In this document: one piece after another, positions 34,623-43,997 of the stretch
Position numbering within the stretch: the stretch's first letter is position 1
How the letters are laid out: every line of letters starts with the position of its first letter
DNA from: JAIPGX01 sp041650475
Lineage (GTDB): Bacteria > Babelota > Babeliae > Babelales > UASB340
Direction of reading: 5' to 3'
DNA length: 64,000 nt
NCBI GenBank assembly: GCA_041650475.1
Contig: JBAZLD010000005.1
Span: forward strand, 24,037-88,036
Program-made: the position numbers and the translations under genes
The notes under the pieces: generated by a model
Database searches by the model: none
What the model was told of the DNA's origin: nothing
The model's input: only the letters and a program-made list of their open reading frames with translations

Positions 34623-35051
34623 CTATTTAATTTTTATTATTTCTTCACCTACTCCATCAAATCTAGTTTTGTCTTGCTCCCCTGCATATGGCCCTTGTTT
34701 AACTTCTATCATTTGTGTTTTTTCTAAAAATTTAAATCCATGTCCACCACTAGCAAGCAAAATCACATCACCAGGCTCTAAAATTCTGCTTTCAAGATAA
34801 TTTTTATTATCATCATAAAAATCAACTCTTACTTTTCCTGTTTTTATAAATAAAACTTCTTTTGTAAAAAAAACTTGTCTTGATACTGAATTGTGCACAT
34901 GTGGTTGTATAACTTTATTTTTATCGTGTTGCATAAAAGCCAATTGTTGAGAAAAATCATCCGGTGTAAAAAAAGAAATACCTTCTTTTTCATAATTATT
35001 TTTTATAATTATAGAAATTATTTGATCTTTATTTTTTATTATTTCAAGCAT
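34623..35051 (-). CDS. Small cupin-fold protein
   Basis: The 142-residue protein contains a single cupin barrel: the first metal-binding motif PHVHNSVSRQVFF, FIKTGKVRVDFYD, then LEPGDVILLASGGHGFKF. The histidines and the glycine-rich turn fit a metal-containing cupin. It is similar in style to small WbuC-like cupins found in O-antigen clusters. The reaction is unknown; epimerase, isomerase or a structural role is possible. I use ATG 35051. A TTG at 35078 has no better ribosome-binding site and overlaps the preceding gene. Confidence 0.75.
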   Translation of the reverse strand: MLEIIKNKDQIISIIIKNNYEKEGISFFTPDDFSQQLAFMQHDKNKVIQPHVHNSVSRQVFFTKEVLFIKTGKVRVDFYDDNKNYLESRILEPGDVILLASGGHGFKFLEKTQMIEVKQGPYAGEQDKTRFDGVGEEIIKIK

Positions 35052-35062
35052 AAATTTTTCAT

Positions 35063-35974
35063 CTAAACTTCTAACCAATCTAAATTTTCAACAGCAGGTA
35101 AACGATTTTTTATTCCATCTAAAGCTTGAGGATGAGATAAACAATCTTTTATGGAAAGTGTAGGAATTGTTTCTTCCGCTATACCTTTTCTTAAAAAGAA
35201 AGCATTAAATCCATATTTATTACATCCTACCAAACGATAACCTTTTTTTTCTGCTAATTTAACATAAGCCGGCAAAGAGGCCCCCATAAAATCTTTGTGT
35301 ACATCAAATCTATTAAAATCTTTCTTGTATGGCACAGTAACAGACTTTTTATCTCCCCATATATTATGATACTCAACTAAAACAAGCCTGGGATTAACAA
35401 CTTTCAAATTATTCCAAATCCAATAATCAATCCCATCAATATCCAAAGATAAAAAATCTATAGATCCAGTAAAATCATTTTCCAGTAAAATTTCGTTAAT
35501 ATTTTCACCTGTAACCCATTTATTAATAATTTTAGGGGGATAAATTACTGTATCAGGATGAGTATTAAAAAATTTTTCGCCATATTTTTTTTCATTTTCA
35601 TCGCCACAAACAAGTAATCCTGTAAAATTCCAATTAGTTAGCAGATTAGTGGTATTAGCTCCATAAGGAGAAGCAAAAGCTATATCTAAACATTTTTTAT
35701 TTTCAAAACCTATTAAAGAAAATAAATAAAGCAATATACCATCTTCATCATTTTGAGAATAAATTCTAAAACCAACATCCCTTATATCAGGTAAAATTTT
35801 TTTTTCATTCAATAGTTCTTTATAGTAAAAAAATAATCTTCTTTGTTCAGCCTGTGATGTTTGATTATGTAAAATACGTGATATATTATTATGTTGATTT
35901 TGTCTTTTTTTATATTCATCAAATATGATGTTTAAAAATCTTTCAATAATTTTTTTTAAAAATTTTTTTATCAT
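35063..35974 (-). CDS. FkbM-type methyltransferase-like protein
   Basis: The 303-residue protein has an amphipathic basic start (MIKKFLKKIIERF), then SQNDEDGILLYLFSLIGF, LDIAFASPYGANTTNLL and the acidic strand FLSLDIDGIDYWIWNNL followed by RLVLVEYHNIWG. This is the FkbM-family pattern, although motif I (usually GANIG) is atypical here (ASPYGAN). The family O-methylates sugars and lipids, but the modified motif leaves activity uncertain. A GAGGAT site precedes the ATG. Confidence 0.7.
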   Translation of the reverse strand: MIKKFLKKIIERFLNIIFDEYKKRQNQHNNISRILHNQTSQAEQRRLFFYYKELLNEKKILPDIRDVGFRIYSQNDEDGILLYLFSLIGFENKKCLDIAFASPYGANTTNLLTNWNFTGLLVCGDENEKKYGEKFFNTHPDTVIYPPKIINKWVTGENINEILLENDFTGSIDFLSLDIDGIDYWIWNNLKVVNPRLVLVEYHNIWGDKKSVTVPYKKDFNRFDVHKDFMGASLPAYVKLAEKKGYRLVGCNKYGFNAFFLRKGIAEETIPTLSIKDCLSHPQALDGIKNRLPAVENLDWLEV

Positions 35975-35982
35975 AATATCCT

Positions 35983-36831
35983 CTAAATTTTAAAACCTTT
36001 TTTCTTTAAAACACATAAATGCATATGATTATGCATAAACGGAATTTTAGACAAAATTTTATTAACAAATTTTCCAAATTTACTCAAAGTAAACTGCCAA
36101 TCTTTAAAATAGACTAATGGTGGTCCAAATATATGAAATAAACCATCAACATGTGCTATAGGTTTACTCTCAATAATATCAAAACCACTTTTTTTACAAA
36201 TATTTATAAATTGCTTTGGAGTAAATCTATATTCAAAAAATTTTCCAATTTGTGGATCAATATAATAAGAAAATTTCTTTCCGTTATACTTTAGTTCTTT
36301 TTTTTTAAAAATTTTTCTTATTAAATTATATTTTCTAAAATCAAAAAAACTAAAAAAATATAAACTTTTTCTTATAAAATTAAAACTTGGCACTGTAACT
36401 ATGGCTATACCGCCCGGCTTTAAACAATTATACATAGAAAGCATAGGCTCAATCGATCCATTTTCAAAATGTTCAATAACTCCATAACTTAAAATTACAT
36501 CAAAATAATTTTTTTCATAAGGCATATTCAAAATATTACCATGTATAACATTAAGCTCTGGAAAAAAATTATTCAAATAAACAACAGAATCTTTGTTTAA
36601 TTCGATACCACAAATATTTTTATAACCTTTATCATAAAAATATTTTACAGCTCTACCAAGACCACAGCCAGCCTCTAAAATTTTTAGATCTTTATCATTA
36701 AGATATTTTAGAGTAAAAAGAATTTCATCATCTTTTTCACAAGATTTTAGTAAGAAATCAAAATCTCTATTATCCCAATTAAAAATTATACTCTGATTAT
36801 TTTGTTTTGGAGCTTCTTTATTAATTGGCAT
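35983..36831 (-). CDS. Class I SAM-dependent methyltransferase
   Basis: The 282-residue protein has motif I ILEAGCGLGRAVKYFYD, CGIELNKDSV, the strand VIHGNILNMPY and FDVILSYGVIEHFENGS, followed by the GGIAIVTVPS turn, typical of Methyltransf_11/UbiE-like enzymes. The C-terminal part is basic and aromatic. A GGGAG site lies before the start. It sits between glycosyltransferase and FkbM-like genes, so the substrate is likely a glycan or its lipid-linked intermediate. Confidence 0.86.
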   Translation of the reverse strand: MPINKEAPKQNNQSIIFNWDNRDFDFLLKSCEKDDEILFTLKYLNDKDLKILEAGCGLGRAVKYFYDKGYKNICGIELNKDSVVYLNNFFPELNVIHGNILNMPYEKNYFDVILSYGVIEHFENGSIEPMLSMYNCLKPGGIAIVTVPSFNFIRKSLYFFSFFDFRKYNLIRKIFKKKELKYNGKKFSYYIDPQIGKFFEYRFTPKQFINICKKSGFDIIESKPIAHVDGLFHIFGPPLVYFKDWQFTLSKFGKFVNKILSKIPFMHNHMHLCVLKKKGFKI

Positions 36832-36835
36832 TTCA

Positions 36836-38002
36836 TTATTCTCCCACTACTTTATTAATAAAATTTTTCATGTTTTTTGAAAAATTCTCTCTAGAAAATT
36901 CTCCCAAAGCATAACTCTGACATTGGGCTATTTGATTTTTTAATCCGTACTCATCTAAATTAAATGCTTTAAAAATACTTTTCTCTATTTCTTCCATAGA
37001 ACAATTTTCTAAATATATCCCACAATTTTCAGGCAAATTCATTCCTGTATTTCTACTGATTATTGGAAATAACCCCAATTGCAGACAAGTTGCCACCGAT
37101 GGCGAAATACCCTCACTACAAGAAGGAGCAATGAAAGCAAAAAGATTTTTTAATATTTTTAAAAATTTTTCACTATTAGGCTCTAAATAACCATGATATT
37201 TAATATTCTCAAATTCAGTGAGTTCTTTTTGGTATATATTCCAAAAGTCTTTTTCTTTTTCAACAGCACCAACAACATTAAGTACTAAATTTTTATTTTT
37301 AGAAAAAACTTCCAAAACTAAATCAAGACCTTTATGAACTGCTCCTGAACCGAAAAACCATAAAAACTCCCTTTTTTCTGATACATAGCTTTCTTTAGAT
37401 TTTATATATTCTAACTTAGATGCTGAAACAGTAACTTTAGTTATTTTATCTTTATATTTTTTGGGAAAAGTATTTAAGACAAAATCATTGCCAATTAAAG
37501 AACAATAATCGGCAAATTTTAAAGATCTATCAAAAAGTTCCAAATAAGAATCTATTCTTCTAGGAGAACAATACATATCACGTCTTTTTTCTAATTCTTC
37601 GATTCTTTTTATTTCTGCTTCATTTTGAAACCTTGGATAACTGCCTGTAATATGCAAAATTTTTTTACACGAACTATCTAAATATGGCATAAAATTTTGC
37701 AAATTTTGATGAATATCCAAAACAACATCATATTTTTTATCAGGTACAAATTTATCTGAATAATTTATCGCATCTACAATATAATTTTTTTGTAAAAAAA
37801 TATTTATAATCTCTCTACATTCCCAATTATTACTATGGCCATTAAATCGTTCATCTTTTTTATTCCATAATGCTGGAGCTTTTAGATAACTAATAAGAGC
37901 TCTTTTCGCAGAATTTTTGTTTTCAGGATAAAGAGTAACAACTCTATTTTGAAAATCAGAATTAAAGCTTAAATTTTTTTTAAAAAAATTAATTATATTC
38001 AT
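36836..38002 (-). CDS. Glycosyltransferase, GT-B fold (family 4-like)
   Basis: The 388-residue protein has an N-terminal half with YDVVLDIHQNLQNFMPYLD and a C-terminal half with FLWFFGSGAVHKGLDLVLEVF, VVGAVEKEKDF, IKYHGYLEPNSEKF and FIAPSCSEGISPSVATCLQLGLFPII. The SCSEGISPSV motif is the donor-site E-x7-E-type region. The N-terminal domain is divergent, so the acceptor is unknown. It overlaps the epimerase gene upstream by four bases (ATGA), indicating translational coupling. Confidence 0.82.
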   Translation of the reverse strand: MNIINFFKKNLSFNSDFQNRVVTLYPENKNSAKRALISYLKAPALWNKKDERFNGHSNNWECREIINIFLQKNYIVDAINYSDKFVPDKKYDVVLDIHQNLQNFMPYLDSSCKKILHITGSYPRFQNEAEIKRIEELEKRRDMYCSPRRIDSYLELFDRSLKFADYCSLIGNDFVLNTFPKKYKDKITKVTVSASKLEYIKSKESYVSEKREFLWFFGSGAVHKGLDLVLEVFSKNKNLVLNVVGAVEKEKDFWNIYQKELTEFENIKYHGYLEPNSEKFLKILKNLFAFIAPSCSEGISPSVATCLQLGLFPIISRNTGMNLPENCGIYLENCSMEEIEKSIFKAFNLDEYGLKNQIAQCQSYALGEFSRENFSKNMKNFINKVVGE

Positions 38003-39063
38003 AAAAGAGATTTTTCTTTAATATTTTTTTTTGAAAAAATATTACTCTTATTCCCATAATATAAATTCAACCAGTTCCATATCTTTTTAATACCATCTTG
38101 ATAATTTATTTCAGGAACAAAATTTAATAATTTTAAAGCTTTAGAATTATCAGAAATAAAAACAAATTGATCTCCTGGCCTCCATTCTCCAAAATTATAT
38201 TTAATATCACTTAAAGTAATTTGTTTTAAATAATCAAAAAATTGTAATAAAGATAGAGCATTATTTTTTCCACCACCCATATTAAAAGCACTACCCTTAA
38301 CTTTATCTATATTATTCAAAATACAATCATAAAATCTAACTAAATCTGCAACATATAAAACATCACGAACTTGTTTGCCATTTCCATAAATAGTAATTTG
38401 TTTACCTGTCAAAATAGCTATAATAAACCAGGCAATCCAACCTTGATCTTCAATTCCAAACTGATGAGGCCCATAAATACATGATTGCCTTACACTTACG
38501 GTTTTTAATCCATAAATACGTGCATAATCCAATGTATATTGATCAGCTATACCCTTAGAACATCCATACGGAGAATAAAAATCTAAATTTTGTTTTTCAG
38601 ATACACCTATAAAATTTTTATCTTCATAACCATAATATGTTTCATTTTCGATAACATTTTTATCATAAATTTTGCCATAAACTTTATTTGTAGATGCATT
38701 TATAAAGATTGCATTCTCATTAAATTTTCTAACACATTCAAGCAAATTAAAAGTTCCCAACGCATTAATATTAAAATCATTTCGTGGGTCCTGCACAGAG
38801 GTGGTAACTGCAACTTGACCAGCCAAATGTATTATGGCATCAAAACTATGTGTTTTAAAATAAGATTCTAGTGATAAATTATCTGTTATATCTAACTTGG
38901 TAAAATTGAAAAAAATATTATTCTCTTGTAACCACTTAAGATTAATTTTAGCTGTTTGCCTTGAAAGATTATCTATTACAAAAACATCATAGCCTTTAGA
39001 AACAAAATATTGAACAGCATTGCAACCAATAAAACCAACCCCACCGGTTATCAAAATTTTCAT
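37999..39063 (-). CDS. NAD-dependent sugar epimerase, CDP-paratose/tyvelose 2-epimerase-like
   Basis: This extended SDR has 354 residues. It carries TGGVGFIGCN, the long conserved stretch HLAGQVAVTTSVQDPRNDF, INASTNKVYG, the catalytic YGCSK, VRQSCIYGPHQFGIEDQGW and GKQVRDVLYVADLV. These are hallmarks of the CDP-tyvelose/paratose 2-epimerase branch and are much closer to it than to GalE. The CDP-paratose supply genes (RfbF, RfbG, RfbH, RfbS) are not in the window. The enzyme may therefore act on a different nucleotide sugar, or those genes lie elsewhere. Confidence 0.86.
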   Translation of the reverse strand: MKILITGGVGFIGCNAVQYFVSKGYDVFVIDNLSRQTAKINLKWLQENNIFFNFTKLDITDNLSLESYFKTHSFDAIIHLAGQVAVTTSVQDPRNDFNINALGTFNLLECVRKFNENAIFINASTNKVYGKIYDKNVIENETYYGYEDKNFIGVSEKQNLDFYSPYGCSKGIADQYTLDYARIYGLKTVSVRQSCIYGPHQFGIEDQGWIAWFIIAILTGKQITIYGNGKQVRDVLYVADLVRFYDCILNNIDKVKGSAFNMGGGKNNALSLLQFFDYLKQITLSDIKYNFGEWRPGDQFVFISDNSKALKLLNFVPEINYQDGIKKIWNWLNLYYGNKSNIFSKKNIKEKSLL

Positions 39064-39088
39064 TTTTCCCCTTTTATTTCAAATATTT

Positions 39089-40126
39089 TTATAAAGCAAG
39101 ATCTTTGTACATTTTGGGTAATTTAGATAAAACAATATCAAAATTTTCATCACAAACGCCGTTATAACCAAGCTCCCAAAGATATTTACAAAGTTTAGGA
39201 TTTTTATCCAAAACTTTTTGCATGCCAATCAATGCTTTATAATACTCAAACCAAATTTCATCAGGTGACAGAATATTTTCATTATTTTTTAATTTTTTTA
39301 ACTTAGCTTTAATAAAATGTCTAATTAAATTCTTTAAATAAAAAAATTTACTCTTTTTTTCTGATTCATACTCAATCATATTTTTTATAGACAAAGCTTT
39401 ACAATGCCCTTCCCCTATCATACGTGAAACCCAAAATTCTTTTGTAAGTCTAAATGACGGAATAATGTGCTGAACGCACATTTTAGGTGAATAAATAATT
39501 TTATAATCAGCTAATCTACATTTTAAACAAAATCCATAATCTCCAGGACCAATATATAATTTTTTAAAAGTCTTTTTTTCATTATTAGATTCAACGCCAA
39601 TTGTATCAGGAGGAAAACCTCCAATTTTCCAAAAAACAGAAGCTCTAATTGCCATCATTGGCCCAGGAACTGCGTGAACTTCTTTTAAATTTTCACCAAG
39701 ATCATATAAAGAAAAGCCATTAAAACTCTTTTGTAATTCTATTATCCAATTTGGCGGTTCTTGCTGATAATATGGTAATATCTTGCCACTAGCAATTGCA
39801 CAACTTGGATATTTCTTAAAAATTCTTGTAACTTCTTTTAATGTACCATCTTGAACTATTACATCATCATCAAAATATAACAAAATATCACCAGAAGCAT
39901 TTTTAGCACCTGTATCTCTTGCCTTTGTAAAAGAAGTGCTTTTTTCAAAAACATATTTTATGTTTTTGGCTCTAAAAGATTCAACTATTTCTTTTGTATT
40001 ATCTTTAGAATTATTATCAACAATAATTATTTCAAAATCAGTTTCTGCCTCAAGTTTTGATATATTAGCTAAAAGTTTTTTTAAAAAATTTGCTCTATTG
40101 TGTGTTGGAATTATTATAGAAATCAT
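39089..40126 (-). CDS. Family 2 glycosyltransferase
   Basis: The 345-residue GT-A protein has ISIIIPTHNRANFLKKLL, EIIIVDNNSKDNTKEI, the DxD-type site ILLYFDDDVIV and a later GPGDYGFCLKCRLADYK acceptor-side motif. No membrane helix is present, so it should act at the inner membrane's cytoplasmic face. The length and the PGPMMAIRASVFWKIGGF segment resemble processive or rhamnosyl-type GT2 enzymes, but the donor sugar cannot be assigned. Confidence 0.9.
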   Translation of the reverse strand: MISIIIPTHNRANFLKKLLANISKLEAETDFEIIIVDNNSKDNTKEIVESFRAKNIKYVFEKSTSFTKARDTGAKNASGDILLYFDDDVIVQDGTLKEVTRIFKKYPSCAIASGKILPYYQQEPPNWIIELQKSFNGFSLYDLGENLKEVHAVPGPMMAIRASVFWKIGGFPPDTIGVESNNEKKTFKKLYIGPGDYGFCLKCRLADYKIIYSPKMCVQHIIPSFRLTKEFWVSRMIGEGHCKALSIKNMIEYESEKKSKFFYLKNLIRHFIKAKLKKLKNNENILSPDEIWFEYYKALIGMQKVLDKNPKLCKYLWELGYNGVCDENFDIVLSKLPKMYKDLAL

Positions 40127-40139
40127 TACAACTCTTTTC

Positions 40140-41549
40140 TTACTTATTAAATACTATTAATTTTCTAGTATCTGGATGCGAATCCAGAACATCAAAAGAT
40201 TTAAAAAATTTTAATCCAATTTTAATAACATTATCTAAATTATATTCAACAGTAGAATATTTGTTTAAATTTTTAAAAAAAGTTGGTTCATTTTTTATTA
40301 AATTATCTTCTAAATTTATAAATTCTAAAACTAATGTTTTTAAAGATAGTATAGATAAAATTTCAAAAATTTTATCTATGCCCATCCCCTCCCCCAAAGT
40401 CAAATGGTGAAATAGCGCCAAACATAAAACAAGATCTGATTGAAAACGATCTTGAGCTTTTAAAAATAGAACTTTATTTTCTATGCCATAAATTTGTTTA
40501 GATAAATCTTTAAAAGACAATAATAAAGACAAAATGTTTAAATTATTTTTTTTAGAATAAATATAAAGATCATCTACACAAGATTCATCAATATCGGTTG
40601 ATATAACTTGCGAACCATTTTTTTCAGCCAAAATAGAAAACCAGCCAGAATTTGCACCTAAATCTAAAACTGTTTTAGGTTTTAAATTTTTCAAAATTTT
40701 AAAAACATTTTTCTGCTTATTTTTCCAGCTATCATAATCCTGAAAAGAAAAATTTTCTTTTTTATTCTCATAATATAGAAGATAATCGCTTTTATTTGGT
40801 GTAACATTTATACTTTTTACAAATTCAAGATTCTTTTTACAAAAATTTAAAAACTTATTTTTACTTTTAAATTTATAAATTTTATATATTTTAAAATTTT
40901 CTAAATAGATATTAAATAAACTTTGATTTTTTGATTTAATAAACAAATCATGCCATGTTGGCATTTTACAACCAATTACATTACAAGCTCTATCAGAAAG
41001 CATCTCTCTAGCTTGCATATAATTTTTTCTACCAAACAAAACAAATGGTATCAAAATAAAACTAAAAAACATCTTTTCAAAAACGGTAACCCTAGAAATA
41101 TTATTAGATGCGTTAGTAATAGAACTAAACCAATTTTCATATTTCAAATCTTCTATTTTTAAAATAGATAAAAAATCAATAAATACTGGCTTTGTAAAAT
41201 CAAAAACAATATTATTTGGCATAGCATCTTTTAATGTTAAGCCATACTCATCAAGCTTTAAAAACAATTCAAGATGCAAAACAACTGCATTTTTAAACAT
41301 ATTCGCAGACCATTCACACGGATAAGAAATTGTATATTTTTCGTGTTTCAAAAAATTTTTGTTATTTAAGAAAACATGCTCTGTTTGAACTATATTATAT
41401 TTATAAAGTTCAAATTTTTTGTATAAATTATAAACCTCTAAAGTATAATTCAAAAATTCAGAATTTATTTCTCTTAAAATATGTTCAGAATTATCATAAA
41501 CAACACCACGATTATCGTAACCACTCAAAATTTTAAAATTTTGAAACAC
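40140..41549 (-). CDS. Fusion: kinase-fold-like N-domain with C-terminal methyltransferase
   Basis: The 469-residue protein has an N-terminal domain (about 1-250) with the segment LKDAMPNNIVFDFTKPVFID, resembling the catalytic loop and metal loop of protein-kinase-like folds (D-x4-N and IDF). The C-terminal domain (about 270-465) has SAM motif I VLDLGANSGWFSILAEKNG, STDIDESCVD and LVLCLALFHHLTLGEG. The combination occurs in some surface-polysaccharide loci, where kinase/methyltransferase fusions cap chains; here that is inference. I start at GTG 41549, 5 bases after AGGAG. A TTG at 41567 is the alternative. Confidence 0.7.
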   Translation of the reverse strand: MFQNFKILSGYDNRGVVYDNSEHILREINSEFLNYTLEVYNLYKKFELYKYNIVQTEHVFLNNKNFLKHEKYTISYPCEWSANMFKNAVVLHLELFLKLDEYGLTLKDAMPNNIVFDFTKPVFIDFLSILKIEDLKYENWFSSITNASNNISRVTVFEKMFFSFILIPFVLFGRKNYMQAREMLSDRACNVIGCKMPTWHDLFIKSKNQSLFNIYLENFKIYKIYKFKSKNKFLNFCKKNLEFVKSINVTPNKSDYLLYYENKKENFSFQDYDSWKNKQKNVFKILKNLKPKTVLDLGANSGWFSILAEKNGSQVISTDIDESCVDDLYIYSKKNNLNILSLLLSFKDLSKQIYGIENKVLFLKAQDRFQSDLVLCLALFHHLTLGEGMGIDKIFEILSILSLKTLVLEFINLEDNLIKNEPTFFKNLNKYSTVEYNLDNVIKIGLKFFKSFDVLDSHPDTRKLIVFNK

Positions 41550-41563
41550 TCTTTCTCCTAAAC

Positions 41564-43222
41564 TCAAATCTCTTTTTTTTTAATTTTTTCTAAATATTCT
41601 AAACAATTTTCATCTAAAATAACATCTTTACCAGAAATAATGCTCTCACAAAGTTTATCTAAAACAGGATCTTTTCCCGGCAATAATTCATCAAGCCTAT
41701 CAATATCAATATCACCCCAATGTCCTTGTTTTTTATTTATTATGTTTAAAGGTATTTGTCTTTGTATAAAATACGAATAAGCATATTGACGAGCCAATTT
41801 AATTTGCTCTTGTGTTAATGGTTTGATATTTTTTATATTTTCAAGACAATCAAAATATTGCTCTTTACTTTTCATGTCTAAAGAAAAGCCTTTGTCAGAA
41901 AAATGTGATTTTCCTAAAGTAATTATATGCTTACCTAAACAAGGTAACTCAACTCCAACTGTCCCAAATATCGTAATTCCACAATTTATTAAATTATAAA
42001 GACTATAAGAATTTATTTTAATATCAGAATTAATTATTATTATATTTTCAGGAATATCTTTAATTCTCTTTCTTATTTCATCTAAAGTTCCATAATTATT
42101 GATCGTTTCTATTGGATGTATTTTAATAAGCCAATTAACATTTTTTATATCTTTTATTTTATTTATAGATTCTATAATCCAATCATATGGATTTTTAAAA
42201 ATCATATAATCAAAATCAGTGCAAGCATCCCAATTTAAATGTGAAAAAAAACAAACTATAGGATTATCATTATTTATACCAATTCTTTTTTTAAGAGAAT
42301 CAGTATCCTGACAAATTTCAAAAGAAGCAGTATCCAAAGTTTTCTTATCTACATACCTATCAATAAAAAATTTATTTAATAGTTCATCTTCTTTTTGTGT
42401 TAATAAATCTTTTTTCCTTTTTTCCCATTCAAATTCCGTTATTCTCCGAGGAAACAAATTAAATTCACTTTCTGGAATAGAAAAATAATGCGTCATTTCA
42501 GAAAATCCACTTGACCAACAAAAAGCATTAATTTTATTTTTAAAACCAACAAACATAGAAGGAGCATAATCAACATACATACCATGTGAGGTTAAAATAG
42601 AAATAGGATTATATTTTTTTATTATCACATCTGCTATATAAGTATTAATAATAGCCGAATACAAATATTTTCTATAAACATATTCATCATCTTTAGTAAA
42701 TTCTGATAATAGAACAGGATAACCCTGTTTATATCTAATAAATGAAGATAACGCTAATTCTCCTACATTAATATCCAAAAATTTATAACGTTCGATTTGT
42801 TCAACATTTAGATGTTCTATAACATTTCGAAATTTTTGCATTTTATTAATATCAATAAATTCACTAGCTTGTGAATAATTTACATCATATCTCTTTGCAA
42901 TTAATTTCATTGAATTTATACAATTTTTACAATAGTTTTCCCATGAATTTTGCTTATTAACTTCTCTTTGAATACATGCCTGATCAATTTCATCGCAAAT
43001 AATAAAATGCGTATCATAACCTCTTAATTTTAAAGCAATAGAAAAAATAGCATTTCTCCTGAAAATCTCAGGAAAACCACCTAATTCCCAAAAAATAATA
43101 GGCTTATTATTTGAAATTTTAACTGAATTAAATTTTATAAAATTTAATAATTTAATTTGAAAATAATCTTTTCTTTTAAATATAAATTTCTTTAAAAACT
43201 TTTTTACATCTTTTAAAAGCAT
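41564..43222 (-). CDS. Capsule-polysaccharide-type glycosyltransferase-like protein
   Basis: The 552-residue protein has a basic N-terminus and a GT-B-like body. The C-terminal half has WLIKIHPIE, IIIINSDIKINSYSLYNLINCGITIFGTVGVELPCLGKHII and SHFSDKGFS. These resemble the donor-side region of KpsS/KpsC-like capsule biosynthesis proteins (PF05159 type), where the HP and G-T-x-G-x-E motifs recur. I cannot assign the sugar; KDO or nonulosonate transfer would fit the pathway. It overlaps the next gene's start region and the preceding gene is 8 bases away. Confidence 0.68.
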   Translation of the reverse strand: MLLKDVKKFLKKFIFKRKDYFQIKLLNFIKFNSVKISNNKPIIFWELGGFPEIFRRNAIFSIALKLRGYDTHFIICDEIDQACIQREVNKQNSWENYCKNCINSMKLIAKRYDVNYSQASEFIDINKMQKFRNVIEHLNVEQIERYKFLDINVGELALSSFIRYKQGYPVLLSEFTKDDEYVYRKYLYSAIINTYIADVIIKKYNPISILTSHGMYVDYAPSMFVGFKNKINAFCWSSGFSEMTHYFSIPESEFNLFPRRITEFEWEKRKKDLLTQKEDELLNKFFIDRYVDKKTLDTASFEICQDTDSLKKRIGINNDNPIVCFFSHLNWDACTDFDYMIFKNPYDWIIESINKIKDIKNVNWLIKIHPIETINNYGTLDEIRKRIKDIPENIIIINSDIKINSYSLYNLINCGITIFGTVGVELPCLGKHIITLGKSHFSDKGFSLDMKSKEQYFDCLENIKNIKPLTQEQIKLARQYAYSYFIQRQIPLNIINKKQGHWGDIDIDRLDELLPGKDPVLDKLCESIISGKDVILDENCLEYLEKIKKKEI

Positions 43223-43229
43223 AAAATAA

Positions 43230-43997
43230 TTACAATCTTATTAAAATATCTTTTTTAAAAAGATATTTTTTAGCCTCTAACGGTGTCTGCTCAGTAAAAT
43301 GAAATATGCTTGCTGCGGCAATTGCACTAGCTCCATTTTTAATTGCTTGGTACATATCTTCATAATTATTTGCACCTCCAGAAGCAATAACTGGAATCCT
43401 AACATTTTTATAAACCAATTTTATTAATTCTTGATCATAGCCCTGCATAGTTCCATCTTTATCTATAGAAGTAATAATTATTTCACCGGCACCTCGAAAT
43501 TCTACTTCTTTAATCCAATCTAATAAATTTATACCGGTATTTATTGTACCACTGTGGCTATAACACTCATAAAAATTTCTAGCATTTTTACGCACATCTA
43601 TACTAACAACGATGCACTGACTTCCAAAAATTTTTGCTGCTTGAGTAATAAAATCAGAATTTTTAAATGTAATACTATTTATGCAAATTTTATCTGCTCC
43701 TGCTTTTAATAACAATCTAATGTCCTCTATAGACTTAATTCCACCACCAACTGTCAATGGAACAAAACATTCTGAAGAAAAATCTGAAATTAAAACAAAG
43801 TCAGGAGATTTATTTTCTAAAGATGCAGTAACATCTAAAAAGATCAATTCATCAACTTGACGCATATTATAAACTTTTATGGCAGGTAAAACAAATCCAA
43901 CCTTACGAGAATTATCAAAATTTATTCCCTTAACTAAATTATCATGTTTCCATAAAAGCGTTGGTATTATACGAATTTTTAACAATCTCTTTCCCAC
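43230..43997 (-). CDS. wbuZ: HisF-like amidotransferase cyclase-type subunit of glycan amidation (WbuZ)
   Basis: The 255-residue TIM barrel resembles imidazole glycerol phosphate synthase HisF but has the variant start KIRIIPTLLWKHDNLVKGINFDN. It also has FDNSRKVGFVLPAIKVYNMRQVDELIFLD, the form found in O-antigen loci. With HisH it channels ammonia from glutamine to the partner amidotransferase (44558), which forms acetamidino groups on sugars such as pseudaminic acid. No other histidine gene is nearby, so histidine synthesis is unlikely. The start region overlaps hisH by 56 bases in another frame. Confidence 0.9.
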   Translation of the reverse strand: MGKRLLKIRIIPTLLWKHDNLVKGINFDNSRKVGFVLPAIKVYNMRQVDELIFLDVTASLENKSPDFVLISDFSSECFVPLTVGGGIKSIEDIRLLLKAGADKICINSITFKNSDFITQAAKIFGSQCIVVSIDVRKNARNFYECYSHSGTINTGINLLDWIKEVEFRGAGEIIITSIDKDGTMQGYDQELIKLVYKNVRIPVIASGGANNYEDMYQAIKNGASAIAAASIFHFTEQTPLEAKKYLFKKDILIRL

